A DNA stretch of 64,000 nucleotides from Rheinheimera mangrovi (GCF_003990335.1 NZ_CP034683.1:4385501-4449500), one strand, 5' to 3'; positions 8,933 to 18,176 are shown, counted from the stretch's first letter. The notes: generated by a model from the sequence alone, not told the origin. Made by a program: numbers and translations.

Positions 8933-10792
8933 TTACTTACTATGGATGGCCTCGTCTGAGAGTGCTGCAGCTGCAGATCGATCTTCCGGTGCATCCCTTA
9001 ATTGATCCCACCAGTAAAACTTCAGAAACAAACTGGTCAGAACTGCTACTACCATTGCCGCAGCAAAAGCACTCCACAGCTGGATCACCATAAAAATAGG
9101 AGCTGCGGTTAAACTGGTATGCCAGACAATGCCAACACAGACATTGGCCATATCGCGGCCAAAATCACGGTTGGGCTGAATAGCCGGATTGTCTTTTTGC
9201 AGTTCAAGCAGTACCGGAGACCAGAAGCCCCAAGGCCTGGTTTTACAGTAGAACTCTTTTAACACAGCCATTTCATCCGGCGGAGTCAGTAAGCTTGCGA
9301 CTATGCAGGTCAATAAACAAAACGCGAACAGCACAGGGAAAGCATACAAAGGTGATACCGAGGTAAACATCATAGGTATGGCGGTTAAAATGCCGGCCAG
9401 CATGCCAAAGAAATAGCCATAGCCGTTAAAGCGCCACCAGTACCATTTCAATAAGTTTGCGGCTGTGTAGCCACCGTATAAGGCCGAAACCAGCCATAAA
9501 ATCAATTCATTCAGCGACGGAATAAATAGGCCAATGGCGGTGCCAATCAGTACAAATAATATCGACACCAGATAGCTGAGTTTCACATAGGTTTTTGGGG
9601 CTGCGTTGGCATTGACATACTTTTTATAGATGTCGTTCACCAGATAAGCCGGGGCAGCATTGACAGTCGCGGCAAAGGTCGACATAAAGGTCGCCAGTAA
9701 ACCTGCGACAATTAATCCTAATAAACCAGCCGGAATATAATTGGCCAAAGCAAAAGGCAGAATTTGTTCAAAATCAACGTTCGGGCCCATAGCATTCAGT
9801 TCATCACGGAAAAACACCAAAGCCAGTACAGCCAAACCGGTGATCATCATATAACGTGGGAATAACAACACCACACTGACAATCCAGCTCATTTTAGCAG
9901 CTTCAACCGGAGTTTTTGCTGAGAGTACCCGTTGCATATCAAAGTTTGGCGCAGGTCCTGCCAGACTTTGTAAAAAGCCTTTAAACAACACCAGCATAAA
10001 AAACACTGAAAATAACGACCAACCGTCTTCAACTATCTTCTGATTGGCGGATGCCAGTAACTCCGACCAATCTAAATCCAAAGTCCAGCCAAAAGCCAGG
10101 CTATGCCAGCCTTCAGGCACTGCAGCGGCGAGCATATCAGGGGACACCTGCAGCATGGCAATGACGCCAATAGCAATACAAGCAAAGGTCATAATAATAA
10201 ACTGCACCACTTCAGTGATCACCACACTGAACATGCCTCCCTTCACCACATAAGCTGTAGTGATCAACGTGACCAGCAACCCATAAAGCACTTCATTGGT
10301 ATGAGCGTCCGCCGCCAGTTGCCAGGGTAAAAAGGCTGCAGCAAATTTACCTATTCCAATAAAACCATAAGCGAGGAATCCAATCACACTCAACAACGCA
10401 AACAACACCACGATCAGGTGGCTCCACTGAGCGCCGCGGCTATTGCCAAAACGGAAAGTGATCCATTCAGCACCCGTCATGACTCCAGAGCGACGTAACC
10501 AAATGGACAAAAACACCATCAGGAAAATTTGATTAAAAGCAGGCCAGAGCCAGGGGATAAATACGCTTTTTAAACCGTAAATAAACAACAGATACACCAT
10601 CCACATAGTGCCACTGATATCAAACATACCGGAAGCATTCGATAAGCCCAGATAATACCAAGGCATTTTGTTGCCTCCGAGGAAGTAACTTTGCATATCC
10701 TTGTTGGCTTTATTGGCTATCCAAAAGCCTATCCATAGCGATAAGGCAATGTAAGCCAGCACTATGGCAATATCTATAGGAGCTAAATTCAT
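8933..10792 (-). CDS. Sodium:solute symporter (SSS family), probable mannoside importer
   Basis: About 620 residues and 13-14 predicted membrane segments with the LeuT-fold SSS pattern: YFLGGNKMPWYYLGLSNASG after the first helix, the conserved GGMFSVVITEVVQ helix, and AGPAPNFDMQRVLSAK. An in-frame ATG 33 bases upstream has no ribosome-binding site. The start at 10792 begins MNLAPIDIAIVLAYIAL, as in relatives, so I choose it, although its own ribosome site is weak (GAGACG). Flanked by two operators and by mannan genes, it most likely carries mannobiose or short manno-oligosaccharides across the inner membrane with sodium. Substrate is inferred. Confidence 0.82.
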   Translation of the reverse strand: MNLAPIDIAIVLAYIALSLWIGFWIANKANKDMQSYFLGGNKMPWYYLGLSNASGMFDISGTMWMVYLLFIYGLKSVFIPWLWPAFNQIFLMVFLSIWLRRSGVMTGAEWITFRFGNSRGAQWSHLIVVLFALLSVIGFLAYGFIGIGKFAAAFLPWQLAADAHTNEVLYGLLVTLITTAYVVKGGMFSVVITEVVQFIIMTFACIAIGVIAMLQVSPDMLAAAVPEGWHSLAFGWTLDLDWSELLASANQKIVEDGWSLFSVFFMLVLFKGFLQSLAGPAPNFDMQRVLSAKTPVEAAKMSWIVSVVLLFPRYMMITGLAVLALVFFRDELNAMGPNVDFEQILPFALANYIPAGLLGLIVAGLLATFMSTFAATVNAAPAYLVNDIYKKYVNANAAPKTYVKLSYLVSILFVLIGTAIGLFIPSLNELILWLVSALYGGYTAANLLKWYWWRFNGYGYFFGMLAGILTAIPMMFTSVSPLYAFPVLFAFCLLTCIVASLLTPPDEMAVLKEFYCKTRPWGFWSPVLLELQKDNPAIQPNRDFGRDMANVCVGIVWHTSLTAAPIFMVIQLWSAFAAAMVVAVLTSLFLKFYWWDQLRDAPEDRSAAAALSDEAIHSK

Positions 10793-10893
10793 TTGCTGTT
10801 CGTCTCTGTTGACTTGTCCGGCCATGGCTGATGTTTATGAACCAGCGGGCCTGTTTTTCATTTTATTTTTTACAGTCGCTGCTCACACCCGCA

Positions 10894-10911
10894 GATGTAA
10901 CCGGTTACTGA
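10894..10911. promoter_or_regulatory. LacI-type operator between symporter and lacI-type regulator
   Basis: Core TGTAACCGGTTAC, centred between 10902 and 10903, matches the consensus at eight of nine left and six of nine right positions. It sits about 100 bases upstream of the symporter start and 143 bases upstream of the divergent regulator, so it could control both. Confidence 0.7.
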
Positions 10912-11053
10912 TTGATTTTGAGTTTACCTTTTTATGTTCAGTTGGCAAGCTGTTATTTGCGTTTATTTCTGCACTGACTTATAACGCTTTGTGTAGAATA
11001 CAAAATAACAATGCTGAAAAAAGCTCTTAAATCAGTCACAAAGGTCGATATTC

Positions 11054-12055
11054 ATGTCCACAATCCGCGATGTATCCAAACAGGCCGGTTTATCTATTGC
11101 CACAGTGTCACGCGCTTTGAGTACACCGGAAAAAGTGTCACCTGAAAGCCTGAAAAGGGTTCAGCTTGCTATCGAAAAGCTGCAATACAGACCTAATATG
11201 TTGTCGCAAAAATTCCGCCATAACACGGCCAATAGCATAGTAGTGTTGGTGCCAAACATTGCAAACCTGTTTTTCTCTACTGTGATCAGCGGTATTGAAA
11301 ACGTCGCGCAAAAGCGCGGTTTTAATGTGTTATTGGGCGATACCCGTGACTCGATGAAGCGCGAGCAAGAATTTATACATCTGGTGGAAACACGCCAGGC
11401 TGATGGTTTAATTCAGCTTAGACCATACAGAGCCAACAACAGCCTGCTGCCTAAAGCCCACGTAACAGCAGTCAACGCCAGTGGTTGCGAAAACACACCT
11501 TACCCAGCGGTACGGATTGACAATGTCGCAGCAGCAAAAGAGGTAGTGCAGTATCTGATCTCGTTAGGCCACAAGCGTATTGGCATGATTTCAGGCTTAA
11601 AAGATAACCCGCATGCGATAGACAGGATGCGGGGTTACAAAGCTGCATTAGCTGAAGCTGGTATTGAGTTTGACCCGGCGTTAGTCGCTGAAGGTGATTT
11701 TACTTTATGGTCAGGTTTAAATGCGTCCGGCCATTTCAGTCGTATGCCTATACCACCAACAGCTCTGTTTTGCATGAATGATGAAATGGCCATAGGTGCG
11801 ATTAAAGGATTGAAAAGTAAGGGATTTAAAATTCCAGAAGATATATCAGTGACGGGTTTTGACGATCTGGAATTTGCTAAATACAGTGACCCTGCGCTGA
11901 CCACCATAGCGCAACCTGCCGGAAAAATAGGCGAAAAAGCGGCAGAGCTATTGTTTCAATTGCTGGATGGCAGTCATGAAGGCAGCAGTGAATTTGTTTT
12001 GCCTTATGAGTTTGTCATCCGCCAAAGTACAGCCGTAGCACCTAAAAGAGACTAA
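11054..12055 (+). CDS. LacI-family transcriptional regulator of the mannan locus
   Basis: A 333-residue repressor of normal LacI length. Residues 3-22 form the helix-turn-helix (TIRDVSKQAGLSIATVSRAL), then comes a hinge-helix region (YRPNMLSQKFRHNTA) and a periplasmic-binding-protein-like sensor domain with VTGFDDLEFAKYSDPALTT near the C-terminus. It is divergent from the symporter and precedes the mannose isomerase/phosphomannomutase pair. Four matching operators surround the locus, and LacI proteins bind such CG-centred palindromes, so it is very probably the local repressor. The effector is presumably a mannose-derived sugar (inference). Confidence 0.92.
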   Translation: MSTIRDVSKQAGLSIATVSRALSTPEKVSPESLKRVQLAIEKLQYRPNMLSQKFRHNTANSIVVLVPNIANLFFSTVISGIENVAQKRGFNVLLGDTRDSMKREQEFIHLVETRQADGLIQLRPYRANNSLLPKAHVTAVNASGCENTPYPAVRIDNVAAAKEVVQYLISLGHKRIGMISGLKDNPHAIDRMRGYKAALAEAGIEFDPALVAEGDFTLWSGLNASGHFSRMPIPPTALFCMNDEMAIGAIKGLKSKGFKIPEDISVTGFDDLEFAKYSDPALTTIAQPAGKIGEKAAELLFQLLDGSHEGSSEFVLPYEFVIRQSTAVAPKRD

Positions 12056-12105
12056 TCCAGGCTGAAGTAAGCTTACAAATTACACAAAATCGATTTGCAA
12101 AGACA

Positions 12106-12123
12106 AATGTAACCAGTTACATT
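12106..12123. promoter_or_regulatory. LacI-type operator upstream of mannose isomerase gene
   Basis: This is the best-matching copy: left half nine of nine, right half eight of nine (the centre reads CCAG instead of CCGG). It lies 96 bases before the mannose isomerase ATG and just after the regulator gene, suggesting a separate promoter for the isomerase-mutase operon. Confidence 0.75.
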
Positions 12124-12143
12124 CAGTGCAACTTTAGTTTTGT

Positions 12144-12194
12144 CAGCCCACTATTGGCCGGACTTCCCCAAGCAGACCTAAAAATAGTGGGCTG
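12144..12194. terminator. Perfect 12-bp inverted repeat between operator and isomerase gene
   Basis: CAGCCCACTATT (12144-12155) pairs perfectly with AATAGTGGGCTG (12183-12194) around a 27-base loop. No T-run follows directly. It could end the LacI transcript or form a leader structure in the mannose isomerase mRNA; position alone does not decide. Confidence 0.45.
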
Positions 12195-12218
12195 GCATCC
12201 TGTTTCAGGTGCATTTGT

Positions 12219-13394
12219 ATGTTGTCGTTACCCGTTCAAAGCCAGAGATTCACGGCATGGCTACAAAACTCAGCACTGCCCTTCTGGAGTCAGCAAGGCA
12301 TAAACCCACAAACTGGCGCTGTATACGAAAAATTTAACGCCGATCATCAACCAGACCTCGGTGCAGTATTTCGCAGCAGAGTGCAAGCCAGACAAATTTT
12401 TGTTTTTGCCGCTGCTTATCAGCAAGGTTGGTTACCTGATGCCTTGCCAGTTGTGGCAGGCATACAACACTTCTTAAACCGGCATGCAAAAAAAGACAGC
12501 TCTGACGCTGGCTATGTGCATAGCCTGACGGCAGAAGGAGAGCAGCTTGATCAAAAGCTGGATGCCTACGATTTTGCCTTTTTTCTGCTGTCCTGCGCTT
12601 ATCGTTACCAAAGCTTTTCTGATCTGCAAGCACTGGATCAGGCCAACAAATTATTGCAGCAAATAGAACACCAATTCCGTTCTGTGCCTGGCGGTTGGAT
12701 GGAAGGTGATTACAGCAGCCCTTATCGTCGGCAAAACCCGCATATGCACTTATTCGAGGCCTTTTTAGCTTTGTATCAGGTAACAAAAGACGGGAAGTGG
12801 CTGGCGAAAGCAGGACAAATCTACACCTTATTCGAGACGGTATTTTTTCGTGCCGATCAGGGGGTCTTGCTTGAGTATTTTACCGATGAATGGCAGCCAT
12901 TGCCCGGTCCGAAAGGGCAAATTGTTGAACCAGGCCATATGTTTGAATGGGTTTGGTTATTGCGTTGGTATCAACAACTGACAGGCACTCCGGTTGACTA
13001 TTACTGCGAAACTTTATACCAGAATGGCCTGAAACTTGGGCTGGAAGCCAGCACAGGGCTGATTTATGACGAAGTAGTACCAGGGCAGGAGCCGTTAAAA
13101 AAAACCAAAAGGCTCTGGCCATTAACAGAATTAATTAAAGCCAGCCTGGCTCAGGCAAAAGCCAGTTCAGAGCCGGAGTACCAACTCAAGGCAGAGCAAC
13201 AAGCGGCTTTCACTATAGATCTGTTGTTTCGTTTTTACCTGCCAGCCAATGTAACCGGTTTATATTTTGATCAACTGGATGCAAATAATCAGGTCTGTGT
13301 AGCTGACGCACCCGCCAGTACGCTTTATCATCTGATGGTCGCCGGCTTAGAAGCACGGGCTTATTGTCAAACCCAGCAAAATGGAAAACTCTGA
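12219..13394 (+). CDS. AGE-family D-mannose isomerase
   Basis: A 391-residue member of the AGE superfamily, distinct from the one at 6417-7616. It contains RRQNPHMHLFEAFLALYQ (residues about 170-187), with the conserved His pair region of the YihS/mannose isomerase branch, and PGHMFEWVWLLRWY near residue 232. No signal peptide, so cytosolic. Enzymes of this branch interconvert mannose and fructose, which gives free mannose released from mannan an entry into fructose metabolism. Its TGA shares one base with the ATG of the phosphomannomutase gene (TGATG), so they are coupled. An operator lies upstream, and a weaker operator-like match lies inside the gene at 13248-13265. Confidence 0.8.
   Translation: MLSLPVQSQRFTAWLQNSALPFWSQQGINPQTGAVYEKFNADHQPDLGAVFRSRVQARQIFVFAAAYQQGWLPDALPVVAGIQHFLNRHAKKDSSDAGYVHSLTAEGEQLDQKLDAYDFAFFLLSCAYRYQSFSDLQALDQANKLLQQIEHQFRSVPGGWMEGDYSSPYRRQNPHMHLFEAFLALYQVTKDGKWLAKAGQIYTLFETVFFRADQGVLLEYFTDEWQPLPGPKGQIVEPGHMFEWVWLLRWYQQLTGTPVDYYCETLYQNGLKLGLEASTGLIYDEVVPGQEPLKKTKRLWPLTELIKASLAQAKASSEPEYQLKAEQQAAFTIDLLFRFYLPANVTGLYFDQLDANNQVCVADAPASTLYHLMVAGLEARAYCQTQQNGKL
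13248..13265. promoter_or_regulatory. Possible intragenic LacI-type operator
   Basis: Nine of nine left-half and five of nine right-half matches to the locus consensus, inside the mannose isomerase coding sequence. It may be an auxiliary site or chance; the surrounding codons are ordinary. Confidence 0.25.
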
Positions 13395-14752
13395 TGTGGT
13401 CAACCGACTGTTTTAAAACCTATGATATTCGCGGCATAGTGCCCACTCAGCTCAATGAAGAGCTGGCTTACCGTATTGGTCGGGCTTTATGCCAGCAGCT
13501 GTCGGCGAAAATAGTGGTCATAGGCCACGATATCCGTTTATCCAGCCCATCCTTAAGTGCAGCTTTAGCTCAGGGTTTGCAAGAGGGTGGTGCTGATGTG
13601 ATCGACATAGGTTTATGTGGCACTGAGCAGGTATATTTTTCTGTATTTCATTTAGAGGCAGACGCCGGTGTTTGTGTCACAGCCAGCCATAACCCGGCGA
13701 ATTACAACGGCATGAAGTTTGTGGGCAAAGGGTCCACCCCTATCAGCGCCGACACAGGTTTAAATGCCATCAGGGATCTGGTGGCAAACGCAGAATTTGC
13801 CGCCCCTGTTGATGTCGGTAGCTATCAGCAACAAAATACACTGCCTGCTTATGTTGACCATCTGCTGACTTATCTGGATGTGCAAGCACTGAAACCGCTG
13901 AAGGTGGTGATGAACCCAGGCAATGGTGGTGCAGGTTTAGTGGTCAATGCACTGGCGCCCTTATTGCCAATACAGATTATTCCGCTGCAGTTTGAGCCGG
14001 ACGGCACTTTCCCACACGGCGTACCTAACCCTTTGTTAGTCGAAAATCGCTTAAGCACCAGTGCAGCAATTCAAGCACATCAAGCCGATTTAGGCGTGGC
14101 ATGGGATGGCGATTTTGATCGCTGTTTCTTCTTTGACGAACAAGGTCAGTTTGTTGATGGATATTATCTGGTCAGTTTATTAGCCCAAGCTTTATTGCTG
14201 AAAAATCCGGCTGAAAAAATCATTTATGACCCCAGGTTATACTGGGCGACGCAGCAAACAGTAAAAGCCGCAGGTGGAGTACCTGTGATCAGTAAAACCG
14301 GTCATGCTTACATTAAAGAGAAAATGCGCTCTGAAGATGCATTATATGGCGGTGAAATCAGTGCTCACCATTATTTCCGTGACTTCGCGTATTGCGACAA
14401 TGGCACTATTCCCTGGTTATTAATTCTAGCCTTGTTGTCGGCTACTGGCCAACCTCTGTCGGCTTTGGTGCTGCAGTTGCAGCATCAATTTCCTTGCAGC
14501 GACGAACTGAACTTTAAAGTCACAGATGCCAAAGCGGCTATAGCGGCCATTGCCGCCTTGTATCAGCACAAGGCACTTGAAGTGGAGCTGCTGGATGGTT
14601 TAGGTCTGAACTTCGCTGACTGGCGTTTTAACCTGCGCATGTCCAACACCGAGCCTTTGTTACGGCTGAATGTAGAAACCCGGGCTGATGCAAAGCTGCT
14701 GGCAACAAAAATTGCGGAGCTGACCTCAGCCTTACAACCCTTCTTAGTCTGA
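13394..14752 (+). CDS. Phosphomannomutase/phosphoglucomutase
   Basis: About 452 residues of the alpha-D-phosphohexomutase superfamily (ManB/AlgC type). The phosphoserine loop is TASHNPANYNGMKF, the metal loop DGDFDRC, the sugar-specificity loop GEISAHHYFRDF and the phosphate loop RMSNTEPLLRLNVE, all intact and in the usual order. I choose the ATG at 13394, which overlaps the isomerase stop, over an in-frame ATG 30 bases upstream, because the protein then begins MWSTDCFKTYDIRG as in relatives. It would convert the mannose-1-phosphate produced by the GH130 phosphorylase to mannose-6-phosphate. This links the two cytosolic branches of the locus. Confidence 0.92.
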   Translation: MWSTDCFKTYDIRGIVPTQLNEELAYRIGRALCQQLSAKIVVIGHDIRLSSPSLSAALAQGLQEGGADVIDIGLCGTEQVYFSVFHLEADAGVCVTASHNPANYNGMKFVGKGSTPISADTGLNAIRDLVANAEFAAPVDVGSYQQQNTLPAYVDHLLTYLDVQALKPLKVVMNPGNGGAGLVVNALAPLLPIQIIPLQFEPDGTFPHGVPNPLLVENRLSTSAAIQAHQADLGVAWDGDFDRCFFFDEQGQFVDGYYLVSLLAQALLLKNPAEKIIYDPRLYWATQQTVKAAGGVPVISKTGHAYIKEKMRSEDALYGGEISAHHYFRDFAYCDNGTIPWLLILALLSATGQPLSALVLQLQHQFPCSDELNFKVTDAKAAIAAIAALYQHKALEVELLDGLGLNFADWRFNLRMSNTEPLLRLNVETRADAKLLATKIAELTSALQPFLV

Positions 14753-14770
14753 TATTTCTTTCTGTCGAAA

Positions 14771-14804
14771 AACGAAGGGCGCTGTTAAGCGCCCTTCGTT
14801 TTAT
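14771..14804. terminator. Bidirectional rho-independent terminator
   Basis: A perfect 12-bp stem, AACGAAGGGCGC (14771-14782) with GCGCCCTTCGTT (14789-14800), and a six-base loop. TTTT follows on the plus strand, and an A-run (14767-14772) gives a T-run on the minus strand. It sits between the convergent phosphomannomutase and GH5 genes. Confidence 0.92.
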
Positions 14805-16144
14805 AACGCATGCATCACTTTGGCATGCTCAGTCAGAATTTTAATGGTGCTTTGGTCCTGATCAAACACTGAATTTAACCCCTGAGGTTCCTGCGGCGGA
14901 TCGCCCAGATAATCATCACCCACTTGCCAGATAAAATCAGCTCTTTGAGTGCGGCCTGCGCCACTCCAGGTCCAGAAGTTAGAGCCTGCAATGGCACGCC
15001 CAGCTTTGGCTTGTTGTTCTATCAGCTGAAAAAATTCTGTATAAAACTTGTCGCGCCAGACAGTTGTCGCTTCAGGACGATAATCTGCTCCATCCCTCTC
15101 TATACCAAATTCTTCCATCACCAGTGGCTTGTTCATTTGATCCGCCACAGCAATATGTTGTTCGATATAAGTTTTAGCTGTTGCCAAACCAGAGGCATAG
15201 GTCTGCTCCGCCTGAGTGATATCAAACCACTGCCAGTTTTTCGGCCACAGGTGGAAGGTCAGATAATCAACATAAGGAGATTGATGCGCTTTGATAAACA
15301 AATCCATATCATCCAATGCGCCTCTGCTGCCTTCACTGCCGGTCGACACCAGCTGCTGTGGCGCCAGCTGCTTAATAAACTGAGCTGTGTCATTGACCCA
15401 CTGCACATAAACTTGCGCGTTTTCGGCACCGGCCTCACCACTGCCTGGCCGGGGTTCGTTCGCCAACTGCCAGCTCATAATGGTTGGATCTGCTTTGTAG
15501 GCTACTCCTGTCACTGTGTTGGTGCGCTCAATCAGTTTTTGGATCAGGCTTCGATACAACTGCTGCGACTCAGCCAGACGATAAAACCGTGCTGAATTTT
15601 GCATAAAGGCATTCCAGTCTTTGGTTAAATCCGGGTCAAGCACAGGCTCGCCGGTTTGCCAGGCGACGTATTGCGACATACCGCCGGACCATTGCCAGAA
15701 ATTGTTTAAAAACAACACAGCTTTCATCTCGCGTTTCGCCATTTCTGACAACAGAAAATCCAGCCCTTGCCATAACTCTTCATCAACCTGACCAGGAGCT
15801 GTCTGAATAGCTGGTTTTAGCGACATCACCAGTGCACTGGCCTCAGACGCAGCCAGTACTCTTAAATTGGTGACGCCGGCAGCTTTTAGTTGGTCCAGCT
15901 CTTTGATTAAGCGTGCTCTGTCGCCATTATCCCCATCTGCACCTAAATAAGCGCCATACCAGAAATTAGTACCCACAAAATAATAGGGCTTGCCCGCCAG
16001 CTGAAACTGTTTGCCTTTCACCTGCACAAAAGCAGCAGGCTCAACCACAGAGTGTTGCTGCGGTTCGGCCACGGGCGCTTTATTGCATGCCGTCATAGCT
16101 ACCAGTATAAAAATCAAACCCATCAGGCTTTGCAACTGCTTCAT
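14801..16144 (-). CDS. GH5_7-type beta-mannanase lipoprotein
   Basis: A 447-residue lipoprotein (signal ending LVAMTAC, acceptor Cys near residue 20). The GH5 subfamily-7 mannanase pattern is clear: YYFVGTNFWYGAYLG near the start, VTNLRVLAASE, the acid/base Glu in SWQLANEPRP, LTFHLWPKNWQWFD, and the nucleophile in VMEEFGIERDG. It would be surface- or periplasm-anchored and cut beta-1,4-mannan into oligosaccharides. Its ATG overlaps the stop of the esterase gene (ATGA), so enzyme and esterase are made together. Confidence 0.88.
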   Translation of the reverse strand: MKQLQSLMGLIFILVAMTACNKAPVAEPQQHSVVEPAAFVQVKGKQFQLAGKPYYFVGTNFWYGAYLGADGDNGDRARLIKELDQLKAAGVTNLRVLAASEASALVMSLKPAIQTAPGQVDEELWQGLDFLLSEMAKREMKAVLFLNNFWQWSGGMSQYVAWQTGEPVLDPDLTKDWNAFMQNSARFYRLAESQQLYRSLIQKLIERTNTVTGVAYKADPTIMSWQLANEPRPGSGEAGAENAQVYVQWVNDTAQFIKQLAPQQLVSTGSEGSRGALDDMDLFIKAHQSPYVDYLTFHLWPKNWQWFDITQAEQTYASGLATAKTYIEQHIAVADQMNKPLVMEEFGIERDGADYRPEATTVWRDKFYTEFFQLIEQQAKAGRAIAGSNFWTWSGAGRTQRADFIWQVGDDYLGDPPQEPQGLNSVFDQDQSTIKILTEHAKVMHAL

Positions 16145-18060
16145 TTCACGCCTCCTGCCGCGCCCTTTTCACCGGCACGAAATGGCACCGCAGGTAAACC
16201 AGCACTGTTGTATAAATTGGCATAGGTGTAGTCGGCCCAGCCAAAACGTACCGATACCGGTTGTTTCACTTTATCACTCCAGACCAGCACCTGATTGCCA
16301 TCCAGTCTGGCCTGCGCATTTTGGTATTTGCCATCGGATCCAGCAACGGCAAAACCTTTTAACGCTTCACCTTGCACTGACAACCCGGTACCTGCCTGAT
16401 CAAAACTCAAACGCAGTTGGGCGCCTTCAGCTTGCATTGACTTAAACACTGGGCCTGAATACAGCAAGTCTTCTCCGTATACCACAGCACGGGCCGCCAG
16501 CCATAAACGTTCAGCCACAGGTTTTTTCCGGCGCGGATGCACATCTTCGATATCACCTAAATCTGTGATCACTACCATAGCAGTCTGAGGCAAAGCCAAA
16601 GTCTGAGTTTGAGCTTCACGTAAAGCTGCCCAGCTACTTTCAGCTGGCTGAGCCTTAGGTTGCATATAACTCGCCAGCTGCACATATAAAAATGGCAATG
16701 GTTGTTGCCAATGCTGACGCCAGCTTTGAATTAACGTGCTGAATAGCTTGTGATAATACTGTGGTTTATCACCATTACTTTCGCCCTGGTACCAGATCAC
16801 ACCTTTTACGGCATAAGGCATTAAAGGTTTGATCATGGCGTTAAACAATACGCCTGGTTTCCAGTTCAGAAATTTTACATCTGGTAGTTTCGGTTCAGCT
16901 GTGTTGTTATAACGCCAGTCCCCTTCCAGATTGAGCTGTGTCGTATCGGCTTTTAACCACAACTGACCGGCCCGGCCTACTGACACTTTATTATCCCAGC
17001 TGTTGATCACCCGCAGCGCTATCAGGTTATCGCCCGCCTTTAATAGACCGGCAGGCAACTTAATTTCAGTAGTGGAATCAGCCCAACTTTCTTCGGCCAC
17101 TTGTTTGCCGTTGATAAAAATCCGGCCTATTTGATTAATGTCGCCAAAAAACAGTGAGGCTTGTGTCGGCGCTTTAGCCAGCTTTACAGTTTTGCGTAAC
17201 CAGACAATATCACTTAGCGGTGTGGCGTTAGGTAAGCTCACCTGCTGCCATTGGCTGTCATTTGTGGCTGGCTCAGCCAGTTTTAGTTGCTCAACACCAG
17301 CGTTACTGCCAATCAACTGCCATTTTTGCTGATCTTTTTGTTTATTCTCTTCAATACGTTGCTGCCATACTTCTGGCTGAGCCTGCATATCAGCGGCATC
17401 TTTTTCATAACCTGGCACAGTCAACAAAGCCTGAGCCGGAGTCCAGGCTTCAGCAGCAGTGCCGCCCCAGGTGGCATCAATAATTCCGACTGCCACACCT
17501 TTTTGCAGATGATTTTGCTTGGCAAAAAACCAGCCTATTGCAGAGAAATCAGCCACAGTTTCAGGCGAAGCTTTAATCCAGCTTGCCTCAGGCACAGGCT
17601 GGTTGGATAAGGCTGATAAGGTTTTGGGCAAAGTGTAAAAACGGATTTTCGGCAACTGACTATCCTGCACTTCCTGCTGCCAGTTTTCAGTTTGCGCCCC
17701 CAGTTTCCATTCCATATTAGATTGGCCTGAGGCAACCCAAACATCCCCTAACCAGACATCGGTAAAGCTAATTTTTTGCTCTTTACTGCTGATAGTCAGC
17801 TGGTAAGGCCCGCCTGCGGCTTGTGGTTTGAGTGTCGCAAGCCACTGGCCTTTTGCATCTGCGGTAACGTTGGTTTTGCTTTGCGCCAGCTCTACTTCAA
17901 GCTGTTGACCAGCTTTAGCCTGCCCCCACACCTTTAACGGCAGGTCACGTTGCAGCACCATATGATCAGCAAAAAGTGGCGGTAGCTTTAATTCATCAGC
18001 CATCAGGCCTGGGGTGATTAGAGTCATAAGGATCAAACAACAATGTAGTAATTTAGACAT
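16141..18060 (-). CDS. Secreted SGNH acetylesterase (sialate O-acetylesterase-like), probably mannan deacetylase
   Basis: A 639-residue protein with a signal peptide (residues 1-21). A beta-sandwich N-terminal part is followed by the SASA/SGNH esterase domain. The catalytic Ser is in VASGQSNMEW and the Asp/His pair in DVHPRRKKPVAERL near residue 500; a beta-galactosidase-like jelly-roll insert lies between. The family is annotated as sialate 9-O-acetylesterase, but related enzymes remove acetyl groups from plant glycans. Co-translation with a mannanase and position in the mannan locus point to acetylated mannan. Substrate is inferred from context. Confidence 0.82.
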   Translation of the reverse strand: MSKLLHCCLILMTLITPGLMADELKLPPLFADHMVLQRDLPLKVWGQAKAGQQLEVELAQSKTNVTADAKGQWLATLKPQAAGGPYQLTISSKEQKISFTDVWLGDVWVASGQSNMEWKLGAQTENWQQEVQDSQLPKIRFYTLPKTLSALSNQPVPEASWIKASPETVADFSAIGWFFAKQNHLQKGVAVGIIDATWGGTAAEAWTPAQALLTVPGYEKDAADMQAQPEVWQQRIEENKQKDQQKWQLIGSNAGVEQLKLAEPATNDSQWQQVSLPNATPLSDIVWLRKTVKLAKAPTQASLFFGDINQIGRIFINGKQVAEESWADSTTEIKLPAGLLKAGDNLIALRVINSWDNKVSVGRAGQLWLKADTTQLNLEGDWRYNNTAEPKLPDVKFLNWKPGVLFNAMIKPLMPYAVKGVIWYQGESNGDKPQYYHKLFSTLIQSWRQHWQQPLPFLYVQLASYMQPKAQPAESSWAALREAQTQTLALPQTAMVVITDLGDIEDVHPRRKKPVAERLWLAARAVVYGEDLLYSGPVFKSMQAEGAQLRLSFDQAGTGLSVQGEALKGFAVAGSDGKYQNAQARLDGNQVLVWSDKVKQPVSVRFGWADYTYANLYNSAGLPAVPFRAGEKGAAGGVK

Positions 18061-18135
18061 CAGTGTGCTCTTTCTCTGTATAGCGGCTCAAGCCGTAAAA
18101 TTGCATTGAACCTAAAATCAGGACTGAAAAAGAAA

Positions 18136-18167
18136 AGCCGGATCAAGCATAAGGCTAAAATCCGGCT
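18136..18167 (-). terminator. Rho-independent terminator after TonB receptor gene
   Basis: AGCCGGAT (18136-18143) pairs with ATCCGGCT (18160-18167). On the minus strand the hairpin is followed by TTTTCTTTTTC. It lies 10 bases after the receptor stop and before the esterase gene, so it probably reduces read-through into the esterase-mannanase operon. Confidence 0.75.
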
Positions 18168-18176
18168 CTGAGTGCT

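Noticed and set aside
12334..12786. 150-codon open frame on the minus strand
   Set aside because: Antisense to the mannose isomerase gene, which has clear family motifs; no independent support.
14924..15595. 223-codon open frame on the plus strand
   Set aside because: It is antisense to the GH5_7 mannanase gene, has no ribosome site, and its translation is Cys/His-rich without domain features; a shadow frame.
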